This document shows, in pieces, positions 1 to 12,685 of a stretch of 64,000 nt of DNA (the stretch's first letter is position 1; each line of letters starts with the position of its first letter). The translations under genes and the position numbers were made by a program. Source of the DNA: Ochotona curzoniae. Lineage: Eukaryota > Chordata > Mammalia > Lagomorpha > Ochotonidae. The notes below the pieces were generated by a model. It was given only the letters and a program-made list of their open reading frames with translations. It had not been told where the DNA came from and ran no database searches. The stretch spans positions 22,931,501 to 22,995,500 of the forward strand of contig NW_024466512.1 of NCBI RefSeq assembly GCF_017591425.1. The letters are read 5' to 3'.

Positions 1-240
1 CCAGGTGGTGGATTTTTATTCAGCACCAGAAGGAAATGAGCTGTCAAGCTATGAGAGGACACAGGGGGAAAGGCCAGTGAATGCTGCTGAGTGAAGGAAG
101 CAGTCCAGAAAGGTTACACACTGTGTGATTCCCATTGGATGACATGCTGGAAAAGTCCAAGTGTTGGAGAGAGTGACAAGATTGTGGTTGAGGTGGAGGG
201 AAGCACACACGGGTTCTATTGAGGCTAATGTTGATGTAAG
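1..240 (+). mobile_element. Old L1 3'-region fragment
   Basis: Contains the tacacactgtgtgattcccat and gacatgctggaaaagtcc blocks typical of L1 3' regions in sense orientation. It continues off the window start. Confidence 0.5.
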
Positions 241-382
241 ACAAAGGTTAGAGAGGATTTAATTACAGGCCTCAGTTCTGTCTGATAATTAAGGGTATTT
301 CAGTGCATTGGAAATCATAGTGAAAAAGTTTTAGTACAAAATAATTTTGACTTTAGTGATGAGTAGTGGTTTTTGTTGTTGT

Positions 383-692
383 TTTTTAAAGATTGTATTT
401 ATTTTTATTGGAAAGTGAAATATACAGAGAGGAAGATCTTCTGTCCTCTGATTCATTCCCTCAGTGGCCACAAGTGCCATAGCTGAGCCAATCTGAATTC
501 AGGAGCAGGAGTCTCTTCTAGGTCTCCCATGCGGGTGCAGGGTCCGAAGGCTTTGGGCTGTCCTCGACTGCTTCCCCAGGCCACAAGCAGGGAGCTGGAT
601 GAGAAGCGGGGGCTGCCAGGATTAGAAGCAGTGCATGGGATCCCAGTGCATGCAAGGTGAGGACTTTAGCCACTAGGCTACCATGCTGGGCC
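383..692 (-). mobile_element. CSINE, full length
   Basis: Tail tract at 383, head ending gctaccatgctgggcc at 692. Moderately diverged. Confidence 0.9.
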
Positions 693-702
693 TTGTTGTT
701 TT

Positions 703-1030
703 GTTTTTAAGATTTATTTTATTTATTTACTTATTTATTTTTGAAAAGCAAAGTTACAGAGAGGAGAGACAGAAATCTTCCATTATAGTTCACTCCCAAA
801 TAGCTGCAGTGGTCAGGGCTGAACGAATCCAAAGCCAGAAGAAAGGAGATTCCTCTAGGTCTCCTCATGTGGGTGCAAGAACCCAAAGTTTTGGCCCATC
901 CTCCGCTGCTTTTCCAGGTCATAAACAGGGAACTGGATCAGAAGTGAAGCAGACGGGACTTGAAACAGTACTCACATGGGATATGAGCACTGCAATCAGG
1001 TTAGCCTACCATACCATGGTGCCAGCCCTG
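703..1030 (-). mobile_element. CSINE, full length
   Basis: Adjacent to the previous copy in the same orientation; ends ccatggtgccagccctg. Confidence 0.88.
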
Positions 1031-2324
1031 TGATAACTAGTTTTAAACTTCAAAAATCTTTACATGCCCCGATTCATACATTGTGATCTATACAGGGTGT
1101 TCAGGTCTAGCTCTGAATTTGGTAGTACTAAATGCTTTCGTCCTTATTGTCAGTAGGAGGTGACCCGCATGAAATTATACCCTCAGTACTCTTACCCAAA
1201 GCCCAGGAAGCTTGCTCACGTCTCTTTCCCACTTAACCTCTCTGTTAGTTTCCAACATGCAAGGGATATGTGTGGTCTTCACTGATGATCCAGCCACTAA
1301 AACTGAAAAAAGCAAACTAGGGTCAATGTTTGCTTTAGGAGGCAGCATGAAGCAGAATAAAGTTGTTCTGAGCATATCTGGAAGTTTCTAGGTATGTCAT
1401 CTTAATTAGGTCCAGATCTTTGTCTGAAAATGGGATTAACAACACTTACTTCCCAAGGTCAGGAAATTGAGAGTTAGTGATAACCCATGCATTTCCCCAA
1501 ACAGCCAGAGGGGCTGAGATTCAGATTCAAACATTTAGACCTTCTCTGTGAACCTTTCACTGTGTTTATCCTCTTTAGTTTTCCAGAATGTTTTCTATTT
1601 TAGCTTGGAAAAATTCCAGACTTAATCATTGTTCAAATAATTAAAATTTGTCATTAAAATTCTCTGGTAAAATAATGACATGTTGGATTTCTTATAAGGT
1701 GTCTTCTTACACTATCATGTTTGTTTGAATTTAAGATGCTATCTGTGTCAAGATATTCCAGTTTCAGAGACATTCAAATATCAAAGGCAGAGCACTTTGA
1801 ATCAGTCATGTGCCCCAGTGATAGTTGGGTCCGTAGCCTAGCACTGGTCTTGGTAAGAGGGCTGTTCAAGGTCTGACGTGTGATAGCCCCTAAATCCCAA
1901 AGGAGCAATATGGTTTAGAGGGAGCTACCCCTTTCTAGTTAACCTTCCGCCTGATACCCTCGTTGATGTCAGTAAACACACATCATGTTAGCTTTTTCAA
2001 AGTCGGAAAAACCACTTTGCTCCTGACAAGGAGGATTACACAGATGTGGGCTATTTACCCATTAGGCAATGCTGGTACACAGAAGGGATTCAGAGTCCAG
2101 GCTATGCACACTTTTCTGCCTGCTAGAGGACAAGCCAAGAGTCAACATGTCACTGAACCAGTGACTGCTCTGCGGGAAGCAGGGTTAGCCAGCAGTATGC
2201 AGAGGACCGTAGGTCCCTAGAATTCCATGTGGTCATTTCCTGCCCTGTTCTAAAGTCAACAGAATGGAAACACACAGGGAGCTAGTTACTGTTCATTGTT
2301 ACTTTTCAACATGAAAACCTGTCC
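1031..2324. other. Intergenic, no gene seen
   Basis: Apart from a short MIR near 1400 I find no exon, RNA gene or repeat I can name. The short frames here have no domain features. Confidence 0.6.
1400..1495 (+). mobile_element. MIR fragment
   Basis: ctgaaaatgggattaacaac and aaggtcaggaaattgagag match the MIR 3' half. Confidence 0.4.
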
Positions 2325-2960
2325 TATGCCCAGCACAGGCTAGGGACTGAAAATCCAGCACCAAGACATAATCCCTGTCCTTAAGGAACTTGTGCTTTAA
2401 CCAGCAAAGAGAGAACCTGATAGTTTAATCAGGGAAATTAAAATAATAATCACAGCAATATAAAGTTGGTAGAGGAGTGTACATGAAGTTCTATGGAAAC
2501 ACAGAACTCAGGAGAGTTTTAGAGAAAATGAAGCTTGCATTTTTTTTTCAGAAGTAGAAATAAGTTTCCTGCTTCAAAATGGAGAGAGATGTTCAAAAAT
2601 TCAGAGACTTTGCACAGATTGCAAGTGGTTGGGTATGGCTGAGTGTTGATGAGGAACACAGGATCTGAACCCAGGGAGGCAGGAAGCATCACTGTGTGGA
2701 GGGCCCTCCGCAGGTCAAGATTGGAGTTGACAGAGAACCAATCAAGAGGGGAATCCCTGGAAGGGCTGGGCCAGAGACAAGATGTGGTCTGAATTGGGGA
2801 GGGATAACAGTGGCCGCAGGTGAGGGCAATCAGTTGAGATGGGTGAGAACAGAGCTGAGGCAGAGGCAGTGCAGGGAGAAACCAAGGCCCATGGTGGGGA
2901 TCTTCCTGAGAGCAGGTTAGGTGCCCAAGGACAGGTCGCATAAGCTCAGCACTCCACAGT
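2325..2960 (-). mobile_element. L2 fragments with a MIR between them
   Basis: 2325-2510 has the cccagcacaggctaggg and aatccctgtccttaaggaac blocks of antisense L2. 2570-2700 resembles an antisense MIR (ggatctgaacccagggaggc). L2-like sequence resumes to about 2960. Confidence 0.5.
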
Positions 2961-3157
2961 TTACTCAAGATTTTGATGGAAATGTAGTCCTCACTGGGGC
3001 AGAACAGGTGCCAGGCCTGGGAGGGTCTGGTGGGAGTTTCCACCTGCTTTGGAAAGCACTGACAACCCCAGCAGATGTTACAGAACCACGGCTGGAAGAG
3101 CTCTGTCTGTCCTCCTACTCTGTAACTCTGTTTTTCAAAAGCAACAAATAATTCTTT

Positions 3158-3310
3158 TCTAAAATTTATTTAGTTTTTATTGGAAAGTCAGATTTACAGA
3201 AAAAAGGAGAAACAGAGAGAAAGATCTGTCAGCTGGTTCATTCTCAAAGTGGCTGCAATGGCCAGAGCTATGCCAAACTGAAGCCAAGAGCCAGGAGCTT
3301 CTTCTAGGCT
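3158..3310 (-). mobile_element. CSINE tail half, truncated
   Basis: Only the 3' half in element sense is present; it stops at aggagcttcttctagg where unrelated CpG-containing DNA begins. Confidence 0.8.
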
Positions 3311-4055
3311 GGGTCGGACCCAATGCGGGGGACTCACGCCAAAGACACTGCCACAAGGCAGTGGAAGAGTCGTCGGCCTCCCCCAGGACCCAAGAGAGCT
3401 CTTCCCTCAGGGTAAGTCCACCATGAGGGAACTTGGGAACTGGGTGGAAATTCCTAGCTCCGCCCTGCCGCTAAGACCATGCATGGGCTTAGCTAATAGG
3501 AAGGGAAGAACCACAGAATAATTTACAAGAGCATTCCTGGATGGAAAAGCAGCACCCGAAAATACCTTCGGGCACAAGTAAGCAGGAAATGTTGAAGAGG
3601 CAGGAAGGACATTGTAACTGTCGCTTGCTGGAACAGTATGTTGTCATGATCATTTTTCATTCCAAGCGTAGGGGGAAGTCATTGTAGTATTTGTGTGAGA
3701 AAGTAATTTATGGAAGCAGGGAGCACATTCAGAAGGCTCTTGTCACTGTCCAAGCAAGATATACATAATGACAGACTATGGTGCCAGTCATCACATGGGA
3801 GAAGTCCCCAGATTCCAATACCGGCTTCCAAGTAGAGCCAATACAATGCACTGGTACAGGGAGTGAAACAGAGAGGGACTGTGCAAAAACCCTGAGTTTG
3901 GGTCTAAACAGTTGGATCAGTTGTGTTAACATTTGCCAATTTGGAGGAGCCAAGAAAGACATGCGCAAATGTTAAGAGTGATATCTAGAAAATTAATGTG
4001 GAAGACTGAGTATGGGGATATTTTTTCTCTTGGAACCTGTCTATGTTGTCCCCAT
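3311..4055. other. Intergenic, partly CpG-containing
   Basis: 3311-3530 carries ggtcggacccaatgcggggg and tggaagagtcgtcggcctcc, unlike its surroundings and possibly a retroviral LTR piece. 3530-4055 shows nothing recognisable. Confidence 0.45.
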
Positions 4056-4358
4056 TTAAAAATATTTTTATCTTTGTTAGGCAAATTTACGGAGAGAAAG
4101 ACAGAAAGATTTTCCATCTGCTATTTCACTACCTAAACAGCTATAATGGCTTGAGCTAAGCTGATCCAAAACCAGGAGCTAGGAGCCTCCTCTGGATCTC
4201 CGATGCAGGTGCAGGTACCCAAGAACTTGGGCCATCCCCTGCTGCTTTCCAAGCCACAAACAAGGAGCTGGATGAGAAGTGGAATAGTTGGGACACGAAC
4301 TGCCACCTATATGAGATGCTAATGCTTAAAGGTAGAGCGCAGCACTTGTCCCTGCCCA
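4056..4358 (-). mobile_element. CSINE
   Basis: Complete but diverged; ends agcgcagcacttgtccc. Confidence 0.85.
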
Positions 4359-4964
4359 CATTTTTATATCAAAGGCACACTAAAAAAAGGCGGGAGGTGG
4401 GGAGCTGTTTTTCCGAGAGCCTCAAGGGTAGCAGCTAGATTGGAGGCAGAGGTCACACTTCTCAAGGCTTGGTAAGTGAGGCAAGATAGGGCTGCAGAAA
4501 GCGCCACCAGTGTCATCCCTAGGTTTACCGAAGGTAAAGTGTATGACCCCAGTAGACCCTCTGAACTTCAATGGCTCTCTCATGTGCAAATGGTCTCTAG
4601 AGAAAGATTGACTGTGTCAAAGTCTGCTCAGGCTCCAGAGACCAGAAGTGGATGGACAGTGTTAGTCACAGGTGTTAGCTGAAAGTCCTGGTGAGGATAC
4701 AGGAATGGCAGATGGAGTTCAAGAAGGGGAAGAAAAATCGTAAGATCCATTGGCTTCAGGGACTTGTAGATAACCTTCCTGGGGAGTGGGTGCAGGAAAA
4801 AAACAAATTCATGGCTGCTCCCACAGGCCAGGAGGAACCAGGAAATTCTTCCTTTTCAGATTTCCTTCATTCTGCCACAAACGTGTCCATGCTGGCTAGC
4901 ATCTACTCACACTCACATCTCCCATCTCAGTTCACACAACTCCCCATTGTTTTCTAGTTTATTC

Positions 4965-5235
4965 AGTATATTGTGCTAGGATTAGGAGGTAAGCAATAAG
5001 ATAAATCAGACATTTGGTTGAGCATCTCATCTGCTGGGAGAACCAGCCGGTAAGTGCGGTGTGTAAGTGCATACTGTGAAATCATCACAGTGGCAGGACA
5101 GCACAGCCAGGGGAGGCCCCTTGGGTTGGAATGATGGGGTAGTCTGTGAAACTGACATCATGTGAAGGTCAAAAGTCTGAGACAAGGCAGGAAAACTTTG
5201 CAGACAAACAGAATCTGAACGGCTTGGTGCATCCT
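4965..5235 (-). mobile_element. L2 fragment
   Basis: Antisense L2 order: ttgtgctaggattaggaggt, then the aagtgcatactgtgaaatc and aaggtcaaaagtctgagac blocks. Degenerate. Confidence 0.4.
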
Positions 5236-5300
5236 AAGGATCGGCTTGCTTGCTTTCCAGGTTTGATCAAGTGCCCTTTGCTCTGTGCTCTCATGACAGG

Positions 5301-5606
5301 TTTTTTTTTTTTTTAAGATTTATTTATTTTTATTGGAAAGGCAGATCACATAGAAAGAGAGACAGATCTTCCATCTGCTATTTCAATCTCCAAATGACTG
5401 CAACAGCCAGAACTGAGCCAATCTGAAGCCAGGAGCTTCCTTCAGGTCTCCCACGCAGATGCAGGGTGCCAAGGCTTTGGGCCATCCTCCACTGCTTTCC
5501 CAGGTCATTAGCAGGGAGCTGGATGGGAAGTGGGACAGCTGGGACACAACCAGTGCCCAGTGTTTGCAAGGGGAGAATTAACCAATTGAGCCCATTGTAC
5601 TCAGCC
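5301..5606 (-). mobile_element. CSINE
   Basis: Preceded by a 14-base T run; ends gagcccattgtactcagcc. Confidence 0.88.
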
Positions 5607-6995
5607 ATCTCTTGACACTTAATAACCAGAGATTTCCAAGACAGTCATTGGTAACTGTACTTGAGCTGGATTCTTGGTTTATGTATAGGTTTGGTCAATT
5701 AACATGGACAGAGTAGGTGTTAGTTTACTTCCAGACCGCTTTGCAATTACTGCAGGATAAAAAGAAACTTTAATGTAACAGGAAGTCGGAATTGTGAAGG
5801 CTGATTCATCGGCCTCCATAAGGCTGATTTACCCTCTCTGTTTCTCCCATTCCCATTGCCTTTTCCCCTCCCGCCCCTTTTCATTTCTTTCCCCCTACCT
5901 CCTCTCTTCTTTCTCTCTCATCTTGCAAAGAATAATGAAATAAAAGAAGGTGCTTGCTTTCTCCCTCCCCTGTAGAGGATAAGCAACCTTCTACTTCCTT
6001 CCTACCCCTTCCAGTTTTCCCTCTTTGGACCACTGAGATCAGATAAGTAAAATGCTGAACTAACTGTGCCAGAGGGCATGGTGTCCAGGCCCCCCTTCAC
6101 TTCTTCCTCCCACTCTGGAAAGTTCCTTTCCTAAAATGACAATATAGTACCCTTCTTCTCATGCCATTGTGAGGAGGAGATAAGGAAACAGTTGGTAACC
6201 TGTAAGGTGATGTAGAACTGTGGCACTTTACTGATATTTGCCTAAGGCACTATAGAGACTTGTTGGTCCAGACAGGGACAGCTGTAAGAATATTGTGAAC
6301 CCTGAAGGGAGGAAATGTCTAAAATTAGAGTGAAGTGCCATTCTGTCTGGGCCTACATAGCCACCTGCAGGTCTGGCATCTCAAGACTTGGATATCAGAC
6401 AATTAAGCTTTCTGTTTTGGCCACCCCGAGAACCCAAGTTCAGTGTGAGGCTTAATATATTTGGAGATGTATTTGCTGCCCCTGGCAGTGGGAAAAAGTG
6501 GCTGCAGGGGCAGCTTTTTTGGCCGCAAATATCCAGAAGTTAAGTCACTTTTCTGCAACCAAACGGCCAAAGAGGCAGTAGCACTTAGACTTAAAACTGT
6601 ATCTCACTGACACTCAAGCCCATGCTGCTCTTCCTTCCAGCCACGCCGAGACATGCTGTCTGTCCTCTGGACTCTCAGGGCCTTCCCTCTGGTCCCTGGA
6701 GAACTGCAGGGAAGGCGTCTGGCCTCAGCCCTGATGTTCCCAGCTAACAGCAACCTCACAGTGCAAGCATGCAGGGAGGAGCACCCTCTCTTAGAAAATG
6801 GGCCCAGGTGTTTAGCATAAGCAAAGTATCCATATAAAACTTAGGCACATTTGTCAGAGAAGTAGAATTTTTTCCTCCAGAGAAACTATTTGAGGTTCTT
6901 TGAGGGCCAGTCAGCCGAGCGCTCAGCAGTGATAATAGATACTGTCCTAAACCAAGTGCTACATTGATATCCTCTAAGCCTTCTCCCTCTTTTCT
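5607..6995. other. Intergenic, no gene seen
   Basis: A pyrimidine-rich stretch at 5820-5960 is the only clear compositional feature. Confidence 0.55.
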
Positions 6996-7262
6996 TAAAA
7001 AAAGATTTATTTACTTACCTACTTATTTAAATGGAAAGATAGACACAGCAGAAGAGAGAGAATCTTCCAGCAAGTAGTTCATTCCCCAAATGCCCACAAG
7101 AGCTGGAGGAAGGCCAGAAGCCAGGGACTCCATCTTGGTCTCCCATGTGGATGGCAAGGGTCCAAGCACTTGGATCATCATCCACTGCACAGCATTAGGA
7201 AGCCGGGTCAGAAATGAGTAGCCAGGACTCAAAATAAAATAGTACTCCACTATAGGTTGCAG
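6996..7262 (-). mobile_element. CSINE, shortened
   Basis: Body with small deletions; the head is poorly kept. Confidence 0.75.
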
Positions 7263-7534
7263 GATCCTCAGCCGCCTTTGTTCATGCTTTCATCCCCTAC
7301 AATGACTGGACCTCGTCAGGACAGAGGATGTTAGCTGTTGGCATAAGGTCACAGCCCTGTGGTACTGGTGACATAGACCTGTGAGGCAGATCTCCCTGGC
7401 TGTATAATAATCACCCAATAAATCCAAGAGGGAACACCTATCTCTATGGTCAGGTTAAAACTACCTAGGATTTCTCCAGAAAAATGTGTTCAAGTCAGAG
7501 CAACAGAATACCAGGGGAAAGTCCATAATAGCCA

Positions 7535-7915
7535 TTTCAATTTGTTCAACAAATATTGACTGCCTGTGCTGGGCTCTGTGCGAAACCGAACACCACACTG
7601 CTGGAGGCAGGAAGAGTGTGGCCCCCAAACTTCATCCCAACACCTGTCAGCTAGCACAGATCACTGTTGCCTAACAGAGAGAGAGACCAATGGCAGCAAC
7701 GGCTACAAGCGGAGAAGAAAACAAAGGATTTGGAGCTGGAGAAGGAGACCAAGGTTTGGAGCCTGATCAAATTATCTAGGGAACTGGCACTGGCAAAAGC
7801 AAGACAGCATGCTTGGAAGACAGTGGCCAGGCTGCACTGGAGTGAGGGACAGCATGACAAGCACCACTCAACCTAGCAGGAAGGATTTGAAGGTTGGTCT
7901 GAGGCATTGGCATTT
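7535..7915 (-). mobile_element. L2 fragment
   Basis: ttcaacaaatattgactgcc, ggctctgtgcgaaacc and the gtggccaggctgcactggag block are antisense L2 features. Apparent frames across it are chance. Confidence 0.5.
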
Positions 7916-8030
7916 TATAGTACAGTGTATGCAAATTTCAGTGTATGAAATTTCATTTAATAACTTTATTGAGATATAATTTGTAGCCAACAAAATTCTC
8001 TTTTTAAAAGTATGTTATTAGAAAGTGGCA

Positions 8031-8370
8031 TTGGGCCTGGCAGCATGACCTAGCGGCTAAAGTCCTCACCTTGAATGCACCAGGATCCCATATGGTCACT
8101 GGTTCTAATCCCGGCTGCTCCACTTACCATCCAGCTCCCTGCTTGTGGCCAGGGAAAGCAGCCGAGGACAGCCCAAAGCCTTGGGACCCTGCTCCCATGT
8201 GGGAGACCTGGAAGAGGTTCCTGATTCCTGGCTTCAGATCGGCACAGCTCCAGCCGTTGTGGTCACTTGGGGAGTGAATCACTGGGCGGAATATCTTCCT
8301 CTGTCTCTCCTCTCTGTATATATATCTGACTTTGTAATAAAAATAAATAAATCTTAAAAAAAAAAAAAAA
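8031..8370 (+). mobile_element. CSINE, young
   Basis: Exact 10-base duplication gaaagtggca (8021-8030 and 8371-8380). A-box tgacctagcggct and B-box ggttctaatcc are intact; pure A tail. Confidence 0.95.
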
Positions 8371-8377
8371 GAAAGTG

Positions 8378-8963
8378 GCACTGTGGTGGAGCAGGTAAAA
8401 TCACCACTTGCAACGCTGGCATTCCATATGGGCACTAGTTTGAGTCCCAGCTCCTCCACTTTTCATCCAGCTTCCTGTTGATGCACCTGGGGAAAACAAT
8501 GGCATATAGCCGGGCCCAGTGCGATGGCCTAGCAGCTAAAGTCCTCGCCTTGAATGCACCAGGATCCCATATAGGCGCTGGTTCTAATCCCAGCAGCTCC
8601 ACTTCCTAGCAGCTCCCTGCTTGTGGCCTGGGAAAGCAGTCAAGACGAGACCTGGAAGAAGTTCCTGGCTCCTGGCTTCGGATCGACACAAGCACTGGCC
8701 GTTGTGGTCACTTGGGGAGTGAATCATCAGATGGAAGATCTTCCTCTCTGTCTCTCCTCCTCTCTCTATGTCTGTCTTTCCAATAAAAATAATAATAATA
8801 AATCTTTTTAAAAAAATGGCCTACATGAGGGAAGACCCAGGTGAAGCTTCAGGTTCTTGGCCCACCCCTGACAGTTGCAGCCATCTAGGGAGTGACCCAA
8901 CAGATGGAAGAATCTCTTTTTCTTTAGTAAGTCTTTCAAATAAATAAATCTTTAAAAATAAAT
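8378..8963 (+). mobile_element. Older CSINE split by a younger one
   Basis: Head half 8378-8511 and tail half 8817-8963 are continuous across the insertion at 8512-8816. Confidence 0.8.
8512..8816 (+). mobile_element. CSINE, young, nested
   Basis: Starts cgggcccagtgcgatggcc; lacks about 30 bases in the middle (gaaagcagtcaagacgagacc). Inserted in the previous element. Confidence 0.92.
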
Positions 8964-8964
8964 A

Positions 8965-9263
8965 GGGCCTGGCGCAATGGCCCAGTGACAAAATCCTCGG
9001 CTTTCACACACCAGGATCCCATATGAGTGCTGGTTTGTTTCCCAGCTGCTCCACTTCCCATGCAGCTCCTTGCTTGTGGGCTGGGAAAGCAGGATAACCC
9101 AAAACCTTGTGACCCTGAAGAAGCTCCTGGCTTCTGGCTTTGGATTGGTTCAGCTCTGGCAGCTGTGACCACTTGTGGAATGAATCAGCAGATGGAAGAT
9201 CCTTCTCTCTGTCTTTCCCCTGCCTTTCTAAGAAAAATAAATGTTTAAAAATAAATAAAGTGT
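8965..9263 (+). mobile_element. CSINE
   Basis: Starts gggcctggcgcaatggccc; internal loss near 9095-9125. Confidence 0.9.
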
Positions 9264-9820
9264 GCTGTTAGTTTTCAGTGAGTTTACCATGCTGTCCTCC
9301 ATTGTCCAACTTTAAAATAAGATTGCTCATTTGCATGTAAATCCTCATGAGCTAATCCTCATTCAACACCCAACTCCAGGCACATGAAATTTTGTAAAGT
9401 TTTTTCTTTAAAGATGTACCTTTCTAGGACATTTTGTATGAATGGGGTTGTACAAAGTGTGGTGTGTTTGTAGGTGTGTATATGTGTCTGGTTTTCACTC
9501 AGCATGGTGTTTATCAAGTCCCTCCGTGTTGTAGCATGCATTGGCACTTTATTCTTTCTTCTTGCTGGGGAGCAAGCTTTCAGTTGTATGCCACAGTTTA
9601 TTTATCTATTGGCTAACTGACAAAATTTTTTAAAGTTTTCTATCAGGCAATTATGGAGAATGCTACTGTGAAACTCTTGCGTGCCAGTCTTTGTTCTGAT
9701 GGTAAGCACCCAGGATTGGGATTATTGGATTGCATGGTAAATTTATATGTGATTCTTTGGAGGTTATAATTAATTGCTGTCATTTCCTTTAAGATTAGCT
9801 TTATTGTGCTATCATCTGTG

Positions 9821-10138
9821 GACCTAGCATTATGGTACAGTGGGTTGAGCTGCTGATTGCAACACTGGCATTCCATATTGGTGAATGCTTTTCTAGCACC
9901 AGCTGTTCCACTTTTGATCCAACTTTCTGCTAATGTGCCTGAGAAGGCAGTAGATGATGGCCCAAGTGTTTGGACCCCTACCACCCACTGGGAGAGCCAG
10001 ATGGAGTATCAGGTTCCTGGCATCAGCCTGGTCCAGAACTGACTATTGCAGCCACTTGAGGAGTGACTCAGCGGATGGAAGATCTCTCCCTGATCCCCCC
10101 CTCCCCAACCAGGATCTCTCTCTCCATTTTTTTTTTCT

Positions 10139-10174
<36 letters not shown>

Positions 10175-10202
10175 ACAAGTAAATAAGTTTATTTTTAAAA
10201 GA
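9821..10202 (+). mobile_element. Older CSINE with expanded CT tract
   Basis: Head cctagcattatggtacagtgg. A (TC)n run at 10139-10168 has expanded in the 3' pyrimidine region. Confidence 0.85.
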
Positions 10203-10247
10203 TATAAAATATACATTATGAAATTCACTTATTTCAAATGTGTAATG

Positions 10248-10475
10248 TGGGGCCAGTGTTGTGGTACAGTGAGTTAGGCTGGCATCTACAATGCCCTGCC
10301 AGCCACATGTGAGACCTGAGTGGGGTTTCAGATCTCTGGCTTCAGCCTGGTCCTCCTCCACCCGCTGTGACCATCCGGGGGAGTAAAGTACCGGGTGGAA
10401 CATTTCTCTTCCTCTTTCCCTCCTTCTCTCTGTGACTTTGCCTTCCAAACAAAATAAATAAATCTTTATATATAC
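10248..10475 (+). mobile_element. Older CSINE, shortened
   Basis: ggggccagtgttgtggtac head; the middle third is missing. Confidence 0.82.
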
Positions 10476-10738
10476 ATATGTATATATAAATCTTTATATA
10501 TCTCAACTCAATTTAAATATCTTTATAGACAAGTATCTCCATCATCATAATCTAATTTCAGAGCATTTCTATCACTCTAAAATGAATGTGTATCCAATTA
10601 TTGTTACTCTACATTTTCAGTTCTGACCCTAGAGAATCCCTATGACTTGCTTTCTATTTCTATGTATTTTTCTTATCTAAGCATTACATGCGTGGATTCC
10701 TCAAAAAATTCACAAAAAAATGGAATTAAAAGATTTAG

Positions 10739-11047
10739 GGTCTGGTGCAGTAGCCTAGGGGCTGAAGTCCACACCTGGCATACACCAGGATCCCATATGG
10801 TTCTGGTTCTAATCTCAGCAACTGTGCTTTCCATCCAGCTCCCTGCTTGTGGCCTGGGAAAGATTTGGGACCCTGAACCCGCATGGGAAACCCACAAGAT
10901 GTTTCTTCTGGCTTCAAATTGGCTCAGCTCCAGCAGCTGCAGCCACTTGGGGAGTAAATCAAAGGACAGAAGATCTTCCTCTCTGTCTCTCCTCTTCTCT
11001 GTATATCTGACCTTCCAATAGAAATATAATAAATCTTTAAAAATGCT
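10739..11047 (+). mobile_element. CSINE
   Basis: gggtctggtgcagtagcc head; small deletion at the gggaaagatttgggaccc join. Confidence 0.9.
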
Positions 11048-11109
11048 TTTAAATTTTTGGTTCATAATTTTTGAAATTGGCCTAATTTAAACATTTCTAT
11101 TATCTATTT

Positions 11110-11440
11110 TTTAAAATATGCAAAGAAATAATTATATGGAAAGAATTATATGTAGAGAGAGGGGGAGAGACAAGAGAGATTTTTTCCATCTGCTAGTTCA
11201 CTCCCCAAATGGCTGTAATAGCCGTAGCTGGGTAAGGCCAATGCTGGAAGCCAGGACTTTCTTCCTGCAGGCCTCCCACATGGGTGCAAGGGCCCAAGGA
11301 CTTGACCCATTCTCTGCTTTCCCAGGCCATTAGCAAGGAGCTGGATTACAAGTGGAGCAACTGAGACTTTAGCAAGCACCCTTAGGGGATGCCAGCACCA
11401 CAGGCAGAGGATTAGCTTGCTATGCCACTGTGCTGGCTGC
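11110..11440 (-). mobile_element. Older CSINE
   Basis: Ends gctatgccactgtgctggc. Confidence 0.82.
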
Positions 11441-11544
11441 AACATTGTTTCAATAATTTACTTTTTCTAGTAACTTTTTGAAAATCTCTTGTATACACAC
11501 ATCTCAAAATAGTTTTTTGTTTCAGAGTAAGTGGATTCTTCCTC

Positions 11545-11850
11545 TAAAAAAAAGAATATTTATATTTATTTGAAAGGTCAAGCGATAAAGACAGCAAGGT
11601 CTTCAGTCTGCTAATTTATTCCCCGAACTCCCCAATAGCTATAGTTGGGCAGGCCAGAGCCAGGAGCCAGAAACTGCATCCGGTCTCCCATGTGAGTGGC
11701 AGGAATCCAAGTGCTTGAGTCATCAGCTGCTGCTCCCTAGGGTGCCCATGAGGAGTAAACTGGGCAGGAAGCAGAGGCAGGACCTAGACCCGGGGACTCT
11801 CTCATGGGATGCAGGCATCCCACGGAACAGCTTACCCCATCCTGTCACGA
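11545..11850 (-). mobile_element. Older CSINE
   Basis: Diverged; ends near ggaacagcttacccc. Confidence 0.75.
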
Positions 11851-12365
11851 TGCCCGTCTATCAGAATACCTTTCACTTCCATTTTCCAATCATTTTGAAG
11901 TTCCCTCCTGTTCACTGGATCTTACAGTGTGTGACCTTTTGCGCCTGACTTCTTTCACTGTGCTTAAACATGATGTTGAGGATTCATTCCTGTTATAGTG
12001 CATTATCAATCCTGTGCTCCATTTTATTGTCGAATGTTGCACTGTATGCCTATTCCATATTTTATATCTCTCTACTCAGCAGTTAATGGACATTTGGGTT
12101 GTTTCCCTTCTTTGGTATGTTAATGCAGCTACTTGGTCAGACTGTGTGGATTTGTTTCCATTTCTCTTGGGTTGTTACCTAGGAGAGAAATTCCTGGGCC
12201 TTATGGTGAGTATTATTTAATCTCTTAAGACATTGCCAGAGTAACCATTTCCCATCAGCAATATGTGAGCATTCTACTTCCTCCCTATTCTCACTGTCTT
12301 TTTACTAAGTTCATTCTAGTATAGGTTAAGTGGTACCTTGTACTTGCAGTCTCAGTTTGTATTCT

Positions 12366-12685
12366 TTTAAAGATTTGTTTTATTTATTTTGAAAGGTAGA
12401 GTTACAGAGAGGGAGAAAGCAAGGAAGAGAGGGAGAGGGAGAATGAGAGAGAAATGTTTTCCATCTCCTGGCTCACTCCCTGAATGGCTGCAAGGACTGG
12501 GGCTAGACTAGATCAAATCTAGGAGCTTCTTCCAGGTCTCCCACAGGAGTACAGGGACCCAAAGGCTTGGGACATTTTCTGCTGTTTTCCCAGGCACGTT
12601 AGCAGGGAGCTATACTGGAAATAAAGCAGCCAGGACACAAACTGGCACCTGTATGGGATACAGGCACTGTCTACTATGCCACAAT
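12366..12685 (-). mobile_element. Older CSINE
   Basis: Purine-rich expansion (gagagggagagggagaatgag) inside the tail side. Confidence 0.82.

Larger units (their letters stand above)
7940..9789 (-). mobile_element. Old antisense L1 (L1M-type) 3' region
   Basis: Starts with actttattgagatataat at 7966 and continues after four SINEs with ctaggacattttgtatgaatgg (9425) and the ttgtagcatgcattggcac block (9530). It is a separate copy because the same order restarts at 9790. Confidence 0.6.

Noticed and set aside
2519..3043. 174-codon minus-strand frame
   Set aside because: Overlaps L2/MIR-like sequence and has no recognisable protein features.
8031..8110. tRNA genes at SINE heads (A and B boxes)
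   Set aside because: The boxes belong to the tRNA-derived CSINE head; no cloverleaf continues and the copies number about sixty.
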